Of a stretch of DNA of 45,501 nucleotides, positions 7,488 through 14,001 are shown one piece after another. The stretch comes from a virus. The notes under the pieces are model-generated. The model was not told the origin of the DNA. It saw only the letters and a program-made list of their open reading frames with translations, and searched no databases. Each line of letters begins with the position of its first letter. Position 1 is the first letter of the stretch. Location: positions 1 through 45,501 of IMG/VR virus record IMGVR_UViG_3300044295_000355, one strand, 5' to 3'. The translations under genes were made by a program, and so were the position numbers.

Positions 7488-7969
7488 TGCAAGAGGACTT
7501 GTTCGCAAGGATTCCAACCGTTCACGAGAAGGTCCACGCTCGCGTCAACGATGCGCGAACGGTTGCGACCGAGGAGCAGACGCAGGTGTTGAACGCGCTC
7601 GTGCTCGCGCACGGCAAGCTGACGCAGCGCAATCTCGTCGACGCGTGCCCCGGCATCGGCGCTCACCGCCGCGAGGTCGACGCCGGAATCGTTTCGCCAA
7701 CGTCGTTGGAGACGACGCTGCGTCGCGTGAGGCAGATCGTGCGCGACCTTCGCGTCGAACTTCGCGTGCCGATCCTCTCCGACCCATCCGGCTACTGGCT
7801 CCCACGTACCGAGGACGAGGTTGCCGAGTACGTCGACCGAGTCGAGAAGCAAGCAAGGGCGACTGCGCGAGCGTGGTTCGAGACGCTGCGATCGCTCGAC
7901 GGGTTCCTGAACGACGGGCGACAGCGTGCTCTGTTCGACGTCATCGCCGCGCTCGGGGGTGAGCCGTGA
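7484..7969 (+). CDS. Putative winged-helix protein, 161 aa
   Basis: Likely nucleic-acid-binding protein. The segment TQVLNALVLAHGKLTQRNLV, followed by SLETTLRRVRQIVRDLRVEL and a wing-like IPILSDPSGYWLPR-type strand pair (about residues 68-107), resembles winged-helix domains with a helical C-terminal extension (VDRVEKQARATARAWFETL). The GYWLP ending is common to phage winged-helix proteins that choose between alternative effectors. ATG 7484 (or 7487) has GAGGAGGG upstream. It overlaps the methyltransferase start by 4 bases, so it may regulate or recruit that enzyme. Confidence 0.7.
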   Translation: MMQEDLFARIPTVHEKVHARVNDARTVATEEQTQVLNALVLAHGKLTQRNLVDACPGIGAHRREVDAGIVSPTSLETTLRRVRQIVRDLRVELRVPILSDPSGYWLPRTEDEVAEYVDRVEKQARATARAWFETLRSLDGFLNDGRQRALFDVIAALGGEP

Positions 7970-8598
7970 CCTTCCTCGCCGTGATGGACCCACCGTGGGA
8001 TCGAGAGCGTGGCGGCGGAGGACGTGGCGCGGAGAACCACTACCCACTCGCCGGACCGAAGGAGATCGCGCGTGCCGTCAAGGACAGCGGCGCGTGGGTC
8101 GACGTTGGCCCGGCGCTCGTGTGGGTGTGGACGACGTCGGCGGCGATGATGCGCGGGGACTTCGCCGCGCTCGTCGACGGCCTCGGCGTTCGCTCGTGCG
8201 CCGGCTTCGTCTGGGCGAAGGTCGACGTCGTCGACGCCTACCGCGAGAAGACGCCGTGGTCGGCGAGCGAGCCGCTGTTCTCCGCTCCGGCGAAGCCCGG
8301 CCTCGGTCAGTGGACGCGCTGCGAACACGAGCACTTGATCGTCTGCCGGCGAGGTAACGTGTCGGTACCGCCGCCGGTGCGCCGTCAACGGTCGATGATC
8401 TACGCGCCGCGCGGTCCGCACTCGCGCAAGCCCGACGCGGCGTGGTCGATCATCGAGGAGACGTCGGCGCATCTTGCGACGACGGGTGTCGAGTTCTTCG
8501 CGCGGGAGCGTCGACGTTCGAGCCTGATCAAGTGGAGCGCGTGGGGCAGGGTCGACGGCGAGTCGATGCCGGTGCGCCATGTAACGGAGGAAGCGTGA
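7966..8598 (+). CDS. MT-A70 family N6-adenine DNA methyltransferase
   Basis: Transfers methyl from SAM to adenine N6. The catalytic DPPW motif is at residues 8-11 (MDPPW), followed by GRGAENHYPL, the ALVWVWTTSAAM strand, GFVWAKVD, and LGQWTRCEHEHLIVCRRG, all in the MT-A70 order. PRGPHSRKPD and a terminal FFARERR segment complete the family pattern. At 210 residues it is a compact stand-alone domain without a specificity subunit. GTG start at 7966 overlaps the upstream gene; another GTG-start gene follows. It could protect phage DNA or prepare adenines for further modification by the GNAT proteins. Confidence 0.92.
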   Translation: MTFLAVMDPPWDRERGGGGRGAENHYPLAGPKEIARAVKDSGAWVDVGPALVWVWTTSAAMMRGDFAALVDGLGVRSCAGFVWAKVDVVDAYREKTPWSASEPLFSAPAKPGLGQWTRCEHEHLIVCRRGNVSVPPPVRRQRSMIYAPRGPHSRKPDAAWSIIEETSAHLATTGVEFFARERRRSSLIKWSAWGRVDGESMPVRHVTEEA

Positions 8599-8801
8599 CG
8601 ACAGACGACGCGCTCGACGAGGCGAGCGAACTGCGCCGACTCCTCGTCGGGCAGATCAAGAGGAACGACGAACTCACGAGAGAGAACGCGACGCTGCGGT
8701 CGATGATCGCCGCCACCGTGTTCGATCTCGACAAGGCGGGGCGCGTTGCCTCGTCGACGGAGAACGCGCTGCGAGTCGCGGCGCAGAAGGAGGGCAAGTG
8801 A
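8595..8801 (+). CDS. Small coiled-coil protein, 68 aa
   Basis: GTG start at 8595 with GGAGG upstream, overlapping the methyltransferase stop by 4 bases. The product is a leucine-heptad helix (LRRLLVGQIKRNDELTRENATL) followed by a second helix. No catalytic residue pattern is seen. It is followed immediately by another small coiled-coil gene; the two could be subunits of one complex, but the function is unknown. Confidence 0.65.
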   Translation: MTTDDALDEASELRRLLVGQIKRNDELTRENATLRSMIAATVFDLDKAGRVASSTENALRVAAQKEGK

Positions 8802-9118
8802 GCTACTGGACCGAGAGGGTTAGGAAGAAGCTCGACGAAGTCGACGCCGCCGTCGCGGCGGTGCGTGCGTCGGTCAACGACACGATCGCCGGAGCGGAGG
8901 GCGAGGCGACGCACTGGTCGACGGAGGCCGCGCGCCTACGTGCCGACAACGAGAAGCTCCGCGCGCGCATCGCGTCGTTGCTCGACGTGCTTCGCGCCGC
9001 GCGACCGGAGATCGAGGTCGATGTTGCGACCGCGCGCGAGGAGGGTCGTACGTTCCACGAGAAGCAGATCGGCGGCGTTCTCACGCGCATCGACGATGCG
9101 CTCCGAGGTGAGTCGTGA
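8798..9118 (+). CDS. Coiled-coil protein, 106 aa
   Basis: GTG start at 8798 overlapping the upstream gene (GTGA), with GGAGGG upstream. Nearly all of it is predicted helix: WTERVRKKLDEVDAAVAAVR, then ARLRADNEKLRARIASLLDV, and a C-terminal amphipathic helix. No family recognised. It is coupled to the resolvase gene by a further GTGA overlap. It may form a hetero-coil with the 68-aa product. Confidence 0.65.
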   Translation: MSYWTERVRKKLDEVDAAVAAVRASVNDTIAGAEGEATHWSTEAARLRADNEKLRARIASLLDVLRAARPEIEVDVATAREEGRTFHEKQIGGVLTRIDDALRGES

Positions 9119-9714
9119 GACAGTCAATCGATCTCCCGGCGGTGTTCGTCCACGTCGCGCGCAAGCAGTACGCGGCGAAGCCGATGGTGCTCGCCGTCGA
9201 TCCCGGCAGGAAATGCGGCGTCGCCGTCCTCGACACGGAGCGAGGAAGGTGCTTCTCATCGACGTCGTCGCTCGTCGACGTCACAACGTGCATCGCCGAT
9301 CTGCTCGACGAGGCGTATGCGCACTCCGCGTTCGCCCCGCGCGTCGTCCATGCCTTCGCGCGCGAGGCACCCTACTCGACGAGCAACGCGGCGCTCGCCG
9401 CCGGGCGCGCAAACGCGGGCGCGCTCTGGTCCCTCGGCTATGCCGCCGGATGGGTCGACGCGGCGGCAACGAGATGGATCAGGAACGCGGCGAAGTGGGA
9501 CCCGCAGCCGGTGACATGGCGCAGCGTCATCGGTCTGAACTCTGGCGAGCGAGGACGCGACGCGGTGAACGAGCGCGTGCTCGCGTGGGCGGAGGCGACG
9601 ACAAAGAAGGAACTGCGCTCGAAGCGAGGAGCGAAACTGTACGACGAGGCGAACGCAGTCGCGCTTGCCTATGCGACCGCATCGGTGTTCGACGCTGCAC
9701 GGAGGACGGAGTGA
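9115..9714 (+). CDS. RuvC-like Holliday-junction resolvase
   Basis: RNase H-fold nuclease expected to cut branched DNA during recombination or before packaging. VLAVDPGRKCGVAVLD carries the first catalytic Asp (D29) with the following Gly; FAREAPY supplies E84; LYDEANAVALAYA gives the C-terminal acidic pair D177/E178. The central region, RWIRNAAKWDPQPVTWRSVI, is usual for phage RuvC-like enzymes. GTG 9115 is chosen because it overlaps the upstream stop and the reading frame agrees with family length (about 200 aa). The neighbours are MazG-like and coiled-coil genes. Confidence 0.85.
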   Translation: MRQSIDLPAVFVHVARKQYAAKPMVLAVDPGRKCGVAVLDTERGRCFSSTSSLVDVTTCIADLLDEAYAHSAFAPRVVHAFAREAPYSTSNAALAAGRANAGALWSLGYAAGWVDAAATRWIRNAAKWDPQPVTWRSVIGLNSGERGRDAVNERVLAWAEATTKKELRSKRGAKLYDEANAVALAYATASVFDAARRTE

Positions 9715-10052
9715 ATCTCGACGACTACCAGACGAAGGCGGCACGCACGGCGAGCCGCGACAGCGACCCGCAGATGGCGCTTGCCGTCCTCGGCCTTGGC
9801 CTCACCGGCGAGGCGGGAGAGGCGGCGGACCTGATCAAGAAGCACGTCGGGCACGGGCACCCGCTCGACGTTGCGAAGTTGGAAAAGGAACTTGGCGACG
9901 TGCTCTGGTACGTCGCGGTTGCGGCGTGGCAGCTTGGCATCCCGCTCTCGCACGTCGCGGCGAAGAACATCGAGAAACTCTGGCAACGCTACCCGCAGGG
10001 CTTCTCGTCGGCGGCATCAATGGCGCGAGCACATGACACGGAGGGAACATGA
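9711..10052 (+). CDS. MazG-like nucleotide pyrophosphohydrolase, 113 aa
   Basis: All-alpha NTP pyrophosphatase of the MazG/phage type. The metal-binding signature is present: LTGEAGEAADLIKK (E34, E37) and KLEKELGDVLWYVAV (E60, D63). Phage MazG-like enzymes change nucleotide or alarmone pools; here it may also clean the nucleotide pool around DNA modification. GTG 9711 has GGAGGACGG upstream and overlaps the resolvase stop. Normal single-domain length. It overlaps the zinc protein at its 3' end. Confidence 0.88.
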   Translation: MNLDDYQTKAARTASRDSDPQMALAVLGLGLTGEAGEAADLIKKHVGHGHPLDVAKLEKELGDVLWYVAVAAWQLGIPLSHVAAKNIEKLWQRYPQGFSSAASMARAHDTEGT

Positions 10053-10354
10053 TCGACCGACCCTGCACCTACTGCGGAGCGAAGGCCGGGAACTCGTGTT
10101 CCGGCTACGGCCTCGCCAACGGAGACGTTCACGATGCGCGACGCAACGGATCGACGAAGGCGAGCGACGTTGTCGAACTTGGGCGCGCGCGGGCGCTGCT
10201 CGGGTGTTCCTCGTCGATGTCGCTGCTCGACGGCGTGCGCGTGGCGAAGGCGACGCTGACGGAGCAGATGAAGGAGATCGATGAGCTTCGTCGCGTCGTC
10301 GACGACCTCTCGCTCCGACTCGAAGCGGAGAGAATCGGGAAGGGTCGTGAATGA
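10049..10354 (+). CDS. Zinc-binding protein with C-x2-C-x7-C-x11-H module, 101 aa
   Basis: The first 35 residues make a compact zinc site: CTYCGAKAGNSC then GYGLANGDVHDARR, i.e. C-x2-C-G-A-x2-G-x2-C followed by H-x2-R. This module is widespread in small phage proteins. The C-terminal half is a coiled coil (QMKEIDELRRVVDDLSLRLE). A related module is in the protein at 41815-42849. Start ATG 10049 has GGAGG upstream. Function unknown; binding of DNA or a host protein is likely from the fold only. Confidence 0.75.
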   Translation: MIDRPCTYCGAKAGNSCSGYGLANGDVHDARRNGSTKASDVVELGRARALLGCSSSMSLLDGVRVAKATLTEQMKEIDELRRVVDDLSLRLEAERIGKGRE

Positions 10355-10533
10355 GCGGGCATCGGTTCATGTCGCGCGACGCGATCGAGTCTCGACAGCA
10401 ACACGTCCGGCGCATCCTCGAACGCGAGCCGGACCTTCCGACGAACGCAGTTCGAGAGCGAACGCGCGCGTCGTCGGACGTTGTGCGTCGAATCCGCGCG
10501 GAGGTAAAAGCCCTCCGATGTCTGATGACCTGA
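10351..10533 (+). CDS. Small HTH-like basic protein, 60 aa
   Basis: ATG 10351 overlaps the preceding stop (ATGA). The protein is basic; SRQQHVRRILEREPDLPTNA followed by VRERTRASSDVVRRIRAEVK looks like a helix-turn-helix of the type where a bacterial strand skips residues ('DLPTNAVRERTRASSDVVRRIR'). Probably a small DNA-binding regulator. Its last 16 bases overlap the next gene, and its 3' end runs through a hairpin that hides that gene's ribosome site, so translation of the two is likely linked. Confidence 0.65.
   Translation: MSGHRFMSRDAIESRQQHVRRILEREPDLPTNAVRERTRASSDVVRRIRAEVKALRCLMT
10499..10517 (+). promoter_or_regulatory. Ribosome-site-sequestering hairpin before the gene at 10518
   Basis: CGGAGG (10499-10504), the only Shine-Dalgarno candidate, pairs exactly with CCTCCG (10512-10517) directly before ATG 10518; loop TAAAAGC. 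Ribosomes finishing the gene at 10351-10533 would open it. It is therefore a likely translational-coupling device. Confidence 0.55.
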
Positions 10534-10751
10534 CGCCGCAACGACACAAGGTCAACGAGACGTGGCCGCACGCGTGGCCCTCGACGGGATGCCCGACCGA
10601 TGGATTCATGCGTGCGTGCCTCGCTCTCGTCGGCGTCGAGACAAGAGGCCGTGAGATGAAGCGCGCCGATCTCCTCCGGCTCTGCCGGGAGAACGGACTT
10701 GACTTCGCCGACCGCGCCGTTGTCGACGATCGAAACGCGACCACGCGTTGA
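10518..10751 (+). CDS. Small hypothetical protein, 77 aa
   Basis: No family recognised. ATG 10518 lies just after a hairpin that contains the ribosome site, within the end of the previous gene. The product has a Trp/Pro-rich centre (NETWPHAWPSTGCPTDGF) and a C-terminal helical part (MKRADLLRLCRENGLDFADR). Codon use is like the neighbouring genes. The unusual start context lowers confidence a little. Confidence 0.6.
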   Translation: MSDDLTPQRHKVNETWPHAWPSTGCPTDGFMRACLALVGVETRGREMKRADLLRLCRENGLDFADRAVVDDRNATTR

Positions 10752-10775
10752 CGTAGTCCAGCCTCCGTGTGCAGC
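10748..10775 (+). promoter_or_regulatory. Candidate promoter for the 10804-11798 pair
   Basis: TTGACG (10748-10753), a 16-base spacer and TGCAGC (10770-10775) span the stop of the gene before. This is the third instance of the TTGACG-N16/17-TGCRRC arrangement. It would give the last two rightward genes their own transcript, whose leader begins with the hairpin at 10761-10798. Confidence 0.3.
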
Positions 10776-10798
10776 CTTGCCGCTCACCCCACGGAGGC
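10761..10798 (+). promoter_or_regulatory. Second ribosome-site-sequestering hairpin, before the gene at 10804
   Basis: GCCTCCGTG (10761-10769) pairs perfectly over 9 bases with CACGGAGGC (10790-10798), which contains the GGAGG ribosome site for ATG 10804. Upstream translation stops at 10751, before the hairpin, so coupling cannot open it. Control by temperature, a ligand, a protein or another RNA is conceivable. Confidence 0.55.
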
Positions 10799-10803
10799 AG
10801 GCT

Positions 10804-11415
10804 ATGGGTTTCAGCATCGTCGGCGCGCCCGCGCGCGTCGTTTCTTTCAGCGGCAAGGAACAGGCGATTCGCAAGGCGAACGATGAAGGCGCGGCACTCC
10901 CGCCGCGCGTCGTCTCGTTCGTGCTCTCGCTCTCGATGGACGCCGCCGGCCACGAGATCGAACTCGCCGCCCTGTTCCCCGGCATCGACTTCTTGATCCG
11001 CGCGATGGCCGGAGACGAGAACGCCATCGCGCAGGACTGCAAGCGGCACCGCGCCCTCGGCGACGTGACGGTGAAGCTCACCGCCGCCGATGGCAGCGAG
11101 GTGCTCTCCGTCGTTGCGAAGACGAAGGGCAAGCCCGTCGCCCGCATCGCCGCTCGCGGCGAGCGCGTCGAGGTCCCGATCGCCGTCGAGTGCTCGCTGA
11201 CCGACGAGCAATTTCTAGTCGTCGCGCGGCACTACCTCGGAGCCGACGTCGTCGCGTCCATCGCAACGACGCAGCTTGACATCGGCGACGTGATCGACTC
11301 CGCCGCCGTCTCGTACGACGAGGACGAGGAACCGACCGCTCCGGCGAAGAAAACCGTGCGTCGCAAGGGCAAGGTCGCCGTCTCGCTCGCGCCCGTCGAG
11401 GACGAGTCAAACTGA
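10804..11415 (+). CDS. Hypothetical protein, 203 aa
   Basis: No family recognised. ATG 10804 is chosen because GGAGG lies 6 bases upstream within the hairpin. The N-terminus (GFSIVGAPARVVSFSGKEQA) and middle (VTVKLTAADGSEVLSVVAKT, VEVPIAVECSLTDEQFLVVA) suggest an alpha/beta protein. The C-terminus is a disordered acidic-then-basic tail (YDEDEEPTAPAKKTVRRKGK). The leader structure and own candidate promoter suggest tight control. One-base overlap (TGATG) with the XRE-type gene. Confidence 0.75.
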   Translation: MGFSIVGAPARVVSFSGKEQAIRKANDEGAALPPRVVSFVLSLSMDAAGHEIELAALFPGIDFLIRAMAGDENAIAQDCKRHRALGDVTVKLTAADGSEVLSVVAKTKGKPVARIAARGERVEVPIAVECSLTDEQFLVVARHYLGADVVASIATTQLDIGDVIDSAAVSYDEDEEPTAPAKKTVRRKGKVAVSLAPVEDESN

Positions 11416-11798
11416 TGCCGCGCGCGTCGAGGAAGACGGCCGCGAAGGCGAAGCCGGAGTCGTCGTTGCAAGACGAGATCGACGCGCTGAAGCTGCGGAT
11501 GCAGGCGATGGAGCAGCGGTTCGACAACATCGGGTCGACGCCGCTGTTCCTCGCCGATGATCAAGCCCTGCTGCGCGACGCGAGGAACGCGGCGGGCTGG
11601 TCGATGCGCGCCGTCGCCGAGGCGCTCGGCGTCTCGTCAAACCTCGTCATGTGGTGGGAGCAAGGAAAGATGCGGATGCCTGCGTGGCGCGCGCGAACCG
11701 TCGTGCGGATGTTCAGACGTAGCGGCGCGACTCCTCCGGCGTGGCCGTCGCTCGGCGTCGTGCGCGACGATGACGAGGACGAGGACGAAGCGACCTGA
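11415..11798 (+). CDS. XRE-type helix-turn-helix protein, 127 aa
   Basis: Residues 51-100 form an XRE/Cro-like HTH: LLRDARNAAGWSMRAVAEAL, then GVSSNLVMWWEQGKMRMPAW and RARTVVRMF. An N-terminal coiled coil (DEIDALKLRMQAMEQRF) probably dimerises it; the C-terminus is acidic (DDDEDEDE). As last gene of the rightward operon, facing the end of the late operon, it may regulate the early-late switch. That role is inference from fold and place only. Confidence 0.8.
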   Translation: MPRASRKTAAKAKPESSLQDEIDALKLRMQAMEQRFDNIGSTPLFLADDQALLRDARNAAGWSMRAVAEALGVSSNLVMWWEQGKMRMPAWRARTVVRMFRRSGATPPAWPSLGVVRDDDEDEDEAT

Positions 11799-11840
11799 AA
11801 AGAAACGACGCCCTTGCGGGCGTCGTCCCTTGCGCTTCTT
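11799..11840. terminator. Bidirectional terminator between the early and late operons
   Basis: acgacgccc (11805-11813), loop ttgc, gggcgtcgt (11818-11826): a perfect 9-bp stem. A-rich sequence on its left gives a T run on the minus strand, and CTTCTTTTCC follows on the plus strand. It sits between the ends of two converging operons, as expected for a two-way Rho-independent terminator. Confidence 0.85.
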
Positions 11841-11894
11841 TTCCTGTCGGGAGGGCAGGACCGACAGAACCGTTGGCGCGACGCCGTCGAAGTG

Positions 11895-12287
11895 TCAACG
11901 CATGAGACTTCGGTTCACGCGCACCGGGCAGAAGAACAAGTCGGTGTTGATGCCGTTGTGCGAGAACATGACGTGCCCTTGCTTCGTCGCGTCCGTCGTC
12001 GAGTGATCGTTGAAGACGTCGGACGGGAACGGACCGAGGACCGACGTTCCATTCTCGGTCGCGCTGCCGGGGATCGTCGCGGTCATGATCGTCCGCTCCG
12101 CGCCGTAGCGATCGGCGAAGAAAGTCACGACGCGCGCGGCCGCGTTCGTGTTGCGGCACACGAGCAAGATCGCGTCGGTGTTGTCGAACGAGTTGCCGGC
12201 GGCGGTGCCTTGCTGCTCGTCGTAGGTCGGGCCTGCTGGCGACGAACCGGGGCCGACGTTGACGAGTGTGACGGTTCCTGCGGGCAT
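11895..12287 (-). CDS. Hypothetical structural-type protein, 130 aa
   Basis: Last gene of the late operon. No family recognised. The protein is rich in beta-prone and Thr/Asn residues (TVTLVNVGPGSSPAGPTYDE, NTDAILLVCRNTNAAARVVT, GPFPSDVFNDHSTTDA), like small head or tail accessory proteins. GGAGG precedes ATG 12287. Its place beyond the lysis genes suggests a moron or virion accessory gene. Confidence 0.7.
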   Translation of the reverse strand: MPAGTVTLVNVGPGSSPAGPTYDEQQGTAAGNSFDNTDAILLVCRNTNAAARVVTFFADRYGAERTIMTATIPGSATENGTSVLGPFPSDVFNDHSTTDATKQGHVMFSHNGINTDLFFCPVRVNRSLMR

Positions 12288-12290
12288 GGA

Positions 12291-12602
12291 TCAGACCTCC
12301 TTCGAGAGTGAAGCGATGACGACGGCGTCGCTCGTCGGCGCGGCCGGGACGGGCGGGAGTTCCTCCGGCGCGGGCGTCGGATCGGGCACGAGCGCGAGAA
12401 GCTCGCGCGCGATGTCGTCGCCATCGTCCGCGTCGACGCCGTGAATCTCGACGACGTCGCCGTGATCGCCAGCGACGGCGAGTCGGGCGACTGGCAGCTT
12501 CAGGTCGTACACGAACGGCGCGGTGTACGCGCGCGGCTGAAGCTCGCCGTCGACGTGAACGAGCAGATCGCGCACAAAGCGGAAGCGAACAAGTGCCGGC
12601 AT
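12291..12602 (-). CDS. Hypothetical protein, 103 aa
   Basis: No family recognised. The N-terminal half looks like a beta-rich domain (VRFRFVRDLLVHVDGELQPR, FVYDLKLPVARLAVAG), followed by an acidic stretch and a Pro-rich tail (VPDPTPAPEELPPVPAAP). GGAAGG lies upstream of ATG 12602. It sits 3 bases before the next gene in the same transcript, downstream of the holin candidate. Confidence 0.65.
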   Translation of the reverse strand: MPALVRFRFVRDLLVHVDGELQPRAYTAPFVYDLKLPVARLAVAGDHGDVVEIHGVDADDGDDIARELLALVPDPTPAPEELPPVPAAPTSDAVVIASLSKEV

Positions 12603-12605
12603 GGT

Positions 12606-12977
12606 TCAGTCCTTCCCGACGACGGTGATTGTCGGAGCGAGGCGAGCGGGGAAGCGCGGGTCGGCGTGCAACGTGCGCGCGAACGACTGCACGAGGCGCG
12701 TCTCTGACGGGCGGAGGCTGCGACCGAGTTCGTTCTCGACGGCGCGGAGAACCTCGACGAGCTTGTCATCCAGCGTCGTCGGAGTCTTTGACGCGAACTC
12801 GCCGACCACGATCACCGCCGCCTTCGTCGCCGCGAGCAAACGTCGCCGCTGGTTCTCGTCGATCTTCTGCACGACGGGCGGGAGCGCGAACGGCGCGATC
12901 ATCACGAGCAGCGGAACCAGAAACCCGAACGCCTTCGCGGCGGCGTCGAGGGCGACAGGCAGAAACGACGACGGCAT
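12606..12977 (-). CDS. LLH-type holin candidate, 123 aa
   Basis: A membrane protein next to the endolysin. Residues about 5-30 form one hydrophobic segment (FLPVALDAAAKAFGFLVPLL, VMIAPFALPP), followed by a cytoplasmic helical domain with the pattern of LLH holins: LAATKAAVIVVGEFASKTPT, DDKLVEVLRAVENELGRSL and SETRLVQSFARTLH. It would form or trigger membrane lesions that release the endolysin, which lacks a signal peptide. ATG 12977 has GGAGG 6 bases upstream. Holin families are diverse, so this is a moderate call. Confidence 0.6.
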   Translation of the reverse strand: MPSSFLPVALDAAAKAFGFLVPLLVMIAPFALPPVVQKIDENQRRRLLAATKAAVIVVGEFASKTPTTLDDKLVEVLRAVENELGRSLRPSETRLVQSFARTLHADPRFPARLAPTITVVGKD

Positions 12978-13005
12978 GGAAACCTCCGGCGTCAGCGTAG
13001 CCGCG

Positions 13006-13542
13006 TCACGACGGCTGCGGAAGATGCGCGCGCCACGCACGCCAGCCGTTCATCTGAACGTGAAACGGGTCCCATCCGAACTCGCTGCCGACGCGACCAT
13101 CCGCCCACGCGCCGACGTTGACGCCGCCCCATTCGAGGCCGTGCTTCTTGATCAACTCTCCGAAGGTGCGGACGACGTGCGCGACGCCGGGGCGCGCGAG
13201 GACGAGTCCGCCCGCCGTTGGGTTGTAGCCGGTATCCCAGTTCGCGCCGCCGCCGCCGACGCCGATGGGTCGATCGCCGATCCCCTTCCACTCGGGCGAC
13301 TTCGGATCGAGCACGACGTCCATCGCAAGGCCCCACGGGTGCGGACCGTTCGGGCCTGCCGCCTTCGAGTAGCCCTTTGCGTGAAGCCACGCCTGACGTT
13401 CCAGCGGGCGCAGCGTCTCGAAGACCATCATCGGCAAGTGGTCCTCTGCGATCGACGCGATGAGCGCCTTCGCCTTCGCTCGGAAGGGTTCGTTCAGGCG
13501 CTCGACGTCGTTGACAATGGCGGGAATCTTCGGTGGCGGCAT
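13006..13542 (-). CDS. M15-family endolysin (D-Ala-D-Ala/L-Ala-D-Glu peptidase type)
   Basis: Zinc peptidase cutting peptidoglycan peptides at lysis. The VanY/M15 pattern is clear: FETLRPLERQAWLHAKG, GPHPWGLAMDVV with ligands H68 and D75, and GWDPFHVQM with H161. HGLEWGGVN lies before the last ligand. No signal peptide and no separate wall-binding domain are visible in 178 residues, so export needs a holin. A GTG at 13545 precedes ATG 13542; the ATG overlaps the upstream stop and is preferred. Confidence 0.88.
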   Translation of the reverse strand: MPPPKIPAIVNDVERLNEPFRAKAKALIASIAEDHLPMMVFETLRPLERQAWLHAKGYSKAAGPNGPHPWGLAMDVVLDPKSPEWKGIGDRPIGVGGGGANWDTGYNPTAGGLVLARPGVAHVVRTFGELIKKHGLEWGGVNVGAWADGRVGSEFGWDPFHVQMNGWRAWRAHLPQPS

Positions 13543-13985
13543 CACTTCGCTCCGAGCACTCGATCGACGCGTGAGGTCAAGTCGTCGAAGCGGCGATCGA
13601 GGTCGCCTCGAAGATCGACGAGCATGGCACGGATTCCGTCGACCGCGTCCCTGTTCGCCTTCTGCGCGTCGAGTCGAGCGACGTCCGCGTGCAGCCCGGT
13701 TCTATCCTGCGACGAGCGACCGAGTTCGACCTGCACGGCGGCGAGGCTCGCCGTCTGCGCCTGCATCGACGACGACAACGCCGAGAGCGCGGCGCTCGTT
13801 GCCGCCGTCGACGTCGTGAGTTCGGCGAGCTTCGTTGCCTGCGATGACACCTGCGAGGCGAGCGCGTCGACGACCTTCGCCTGCGCGTCGCTGCGTCCCT
13901 TGCCCCGCGCGTCGGCGACGAGCCACGCGATGAGAGAGCCGACGATGGACGTGCCGAGGGCGATGTACGGGAGCGCGTCGTTCAT
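13542..13985 (-). CDS. Membrane-anchored coiled-coil lysis-region protein, 147 aa
   Basis: One N-terminal membrane segment (ALPYIALGTSIVGSLIAWLV, residues 4-23) followed by a long coiled coil of about 100 residues (QVSSQATKLAELTTSTAATS, GIRAMLVDLRGDLDRRFDD). Placed directly before the endolysin and overlapping it. This layout fits a holin, antiholin or spanin-like protein; the sequence does not decide which. AGGAAG precedes ATG 13985. Confidence 0.65.
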   Translation of the reverse strand: MNDALPYIALGTSIVGSLIAWLVADARGKGRSDAQAKVVDALASQVSSQATKLAELTTSTAATSAALSALSSSMQAQTASLAAVQVELGRSSQDRTGLHADVARLDAQKANRDAVDGIRAMLVDLRGDLDRRFDDLTSRVDRVLGAK

Positions 13986-14001
13986 GGGCGTGCTTCCTAT
14001 C

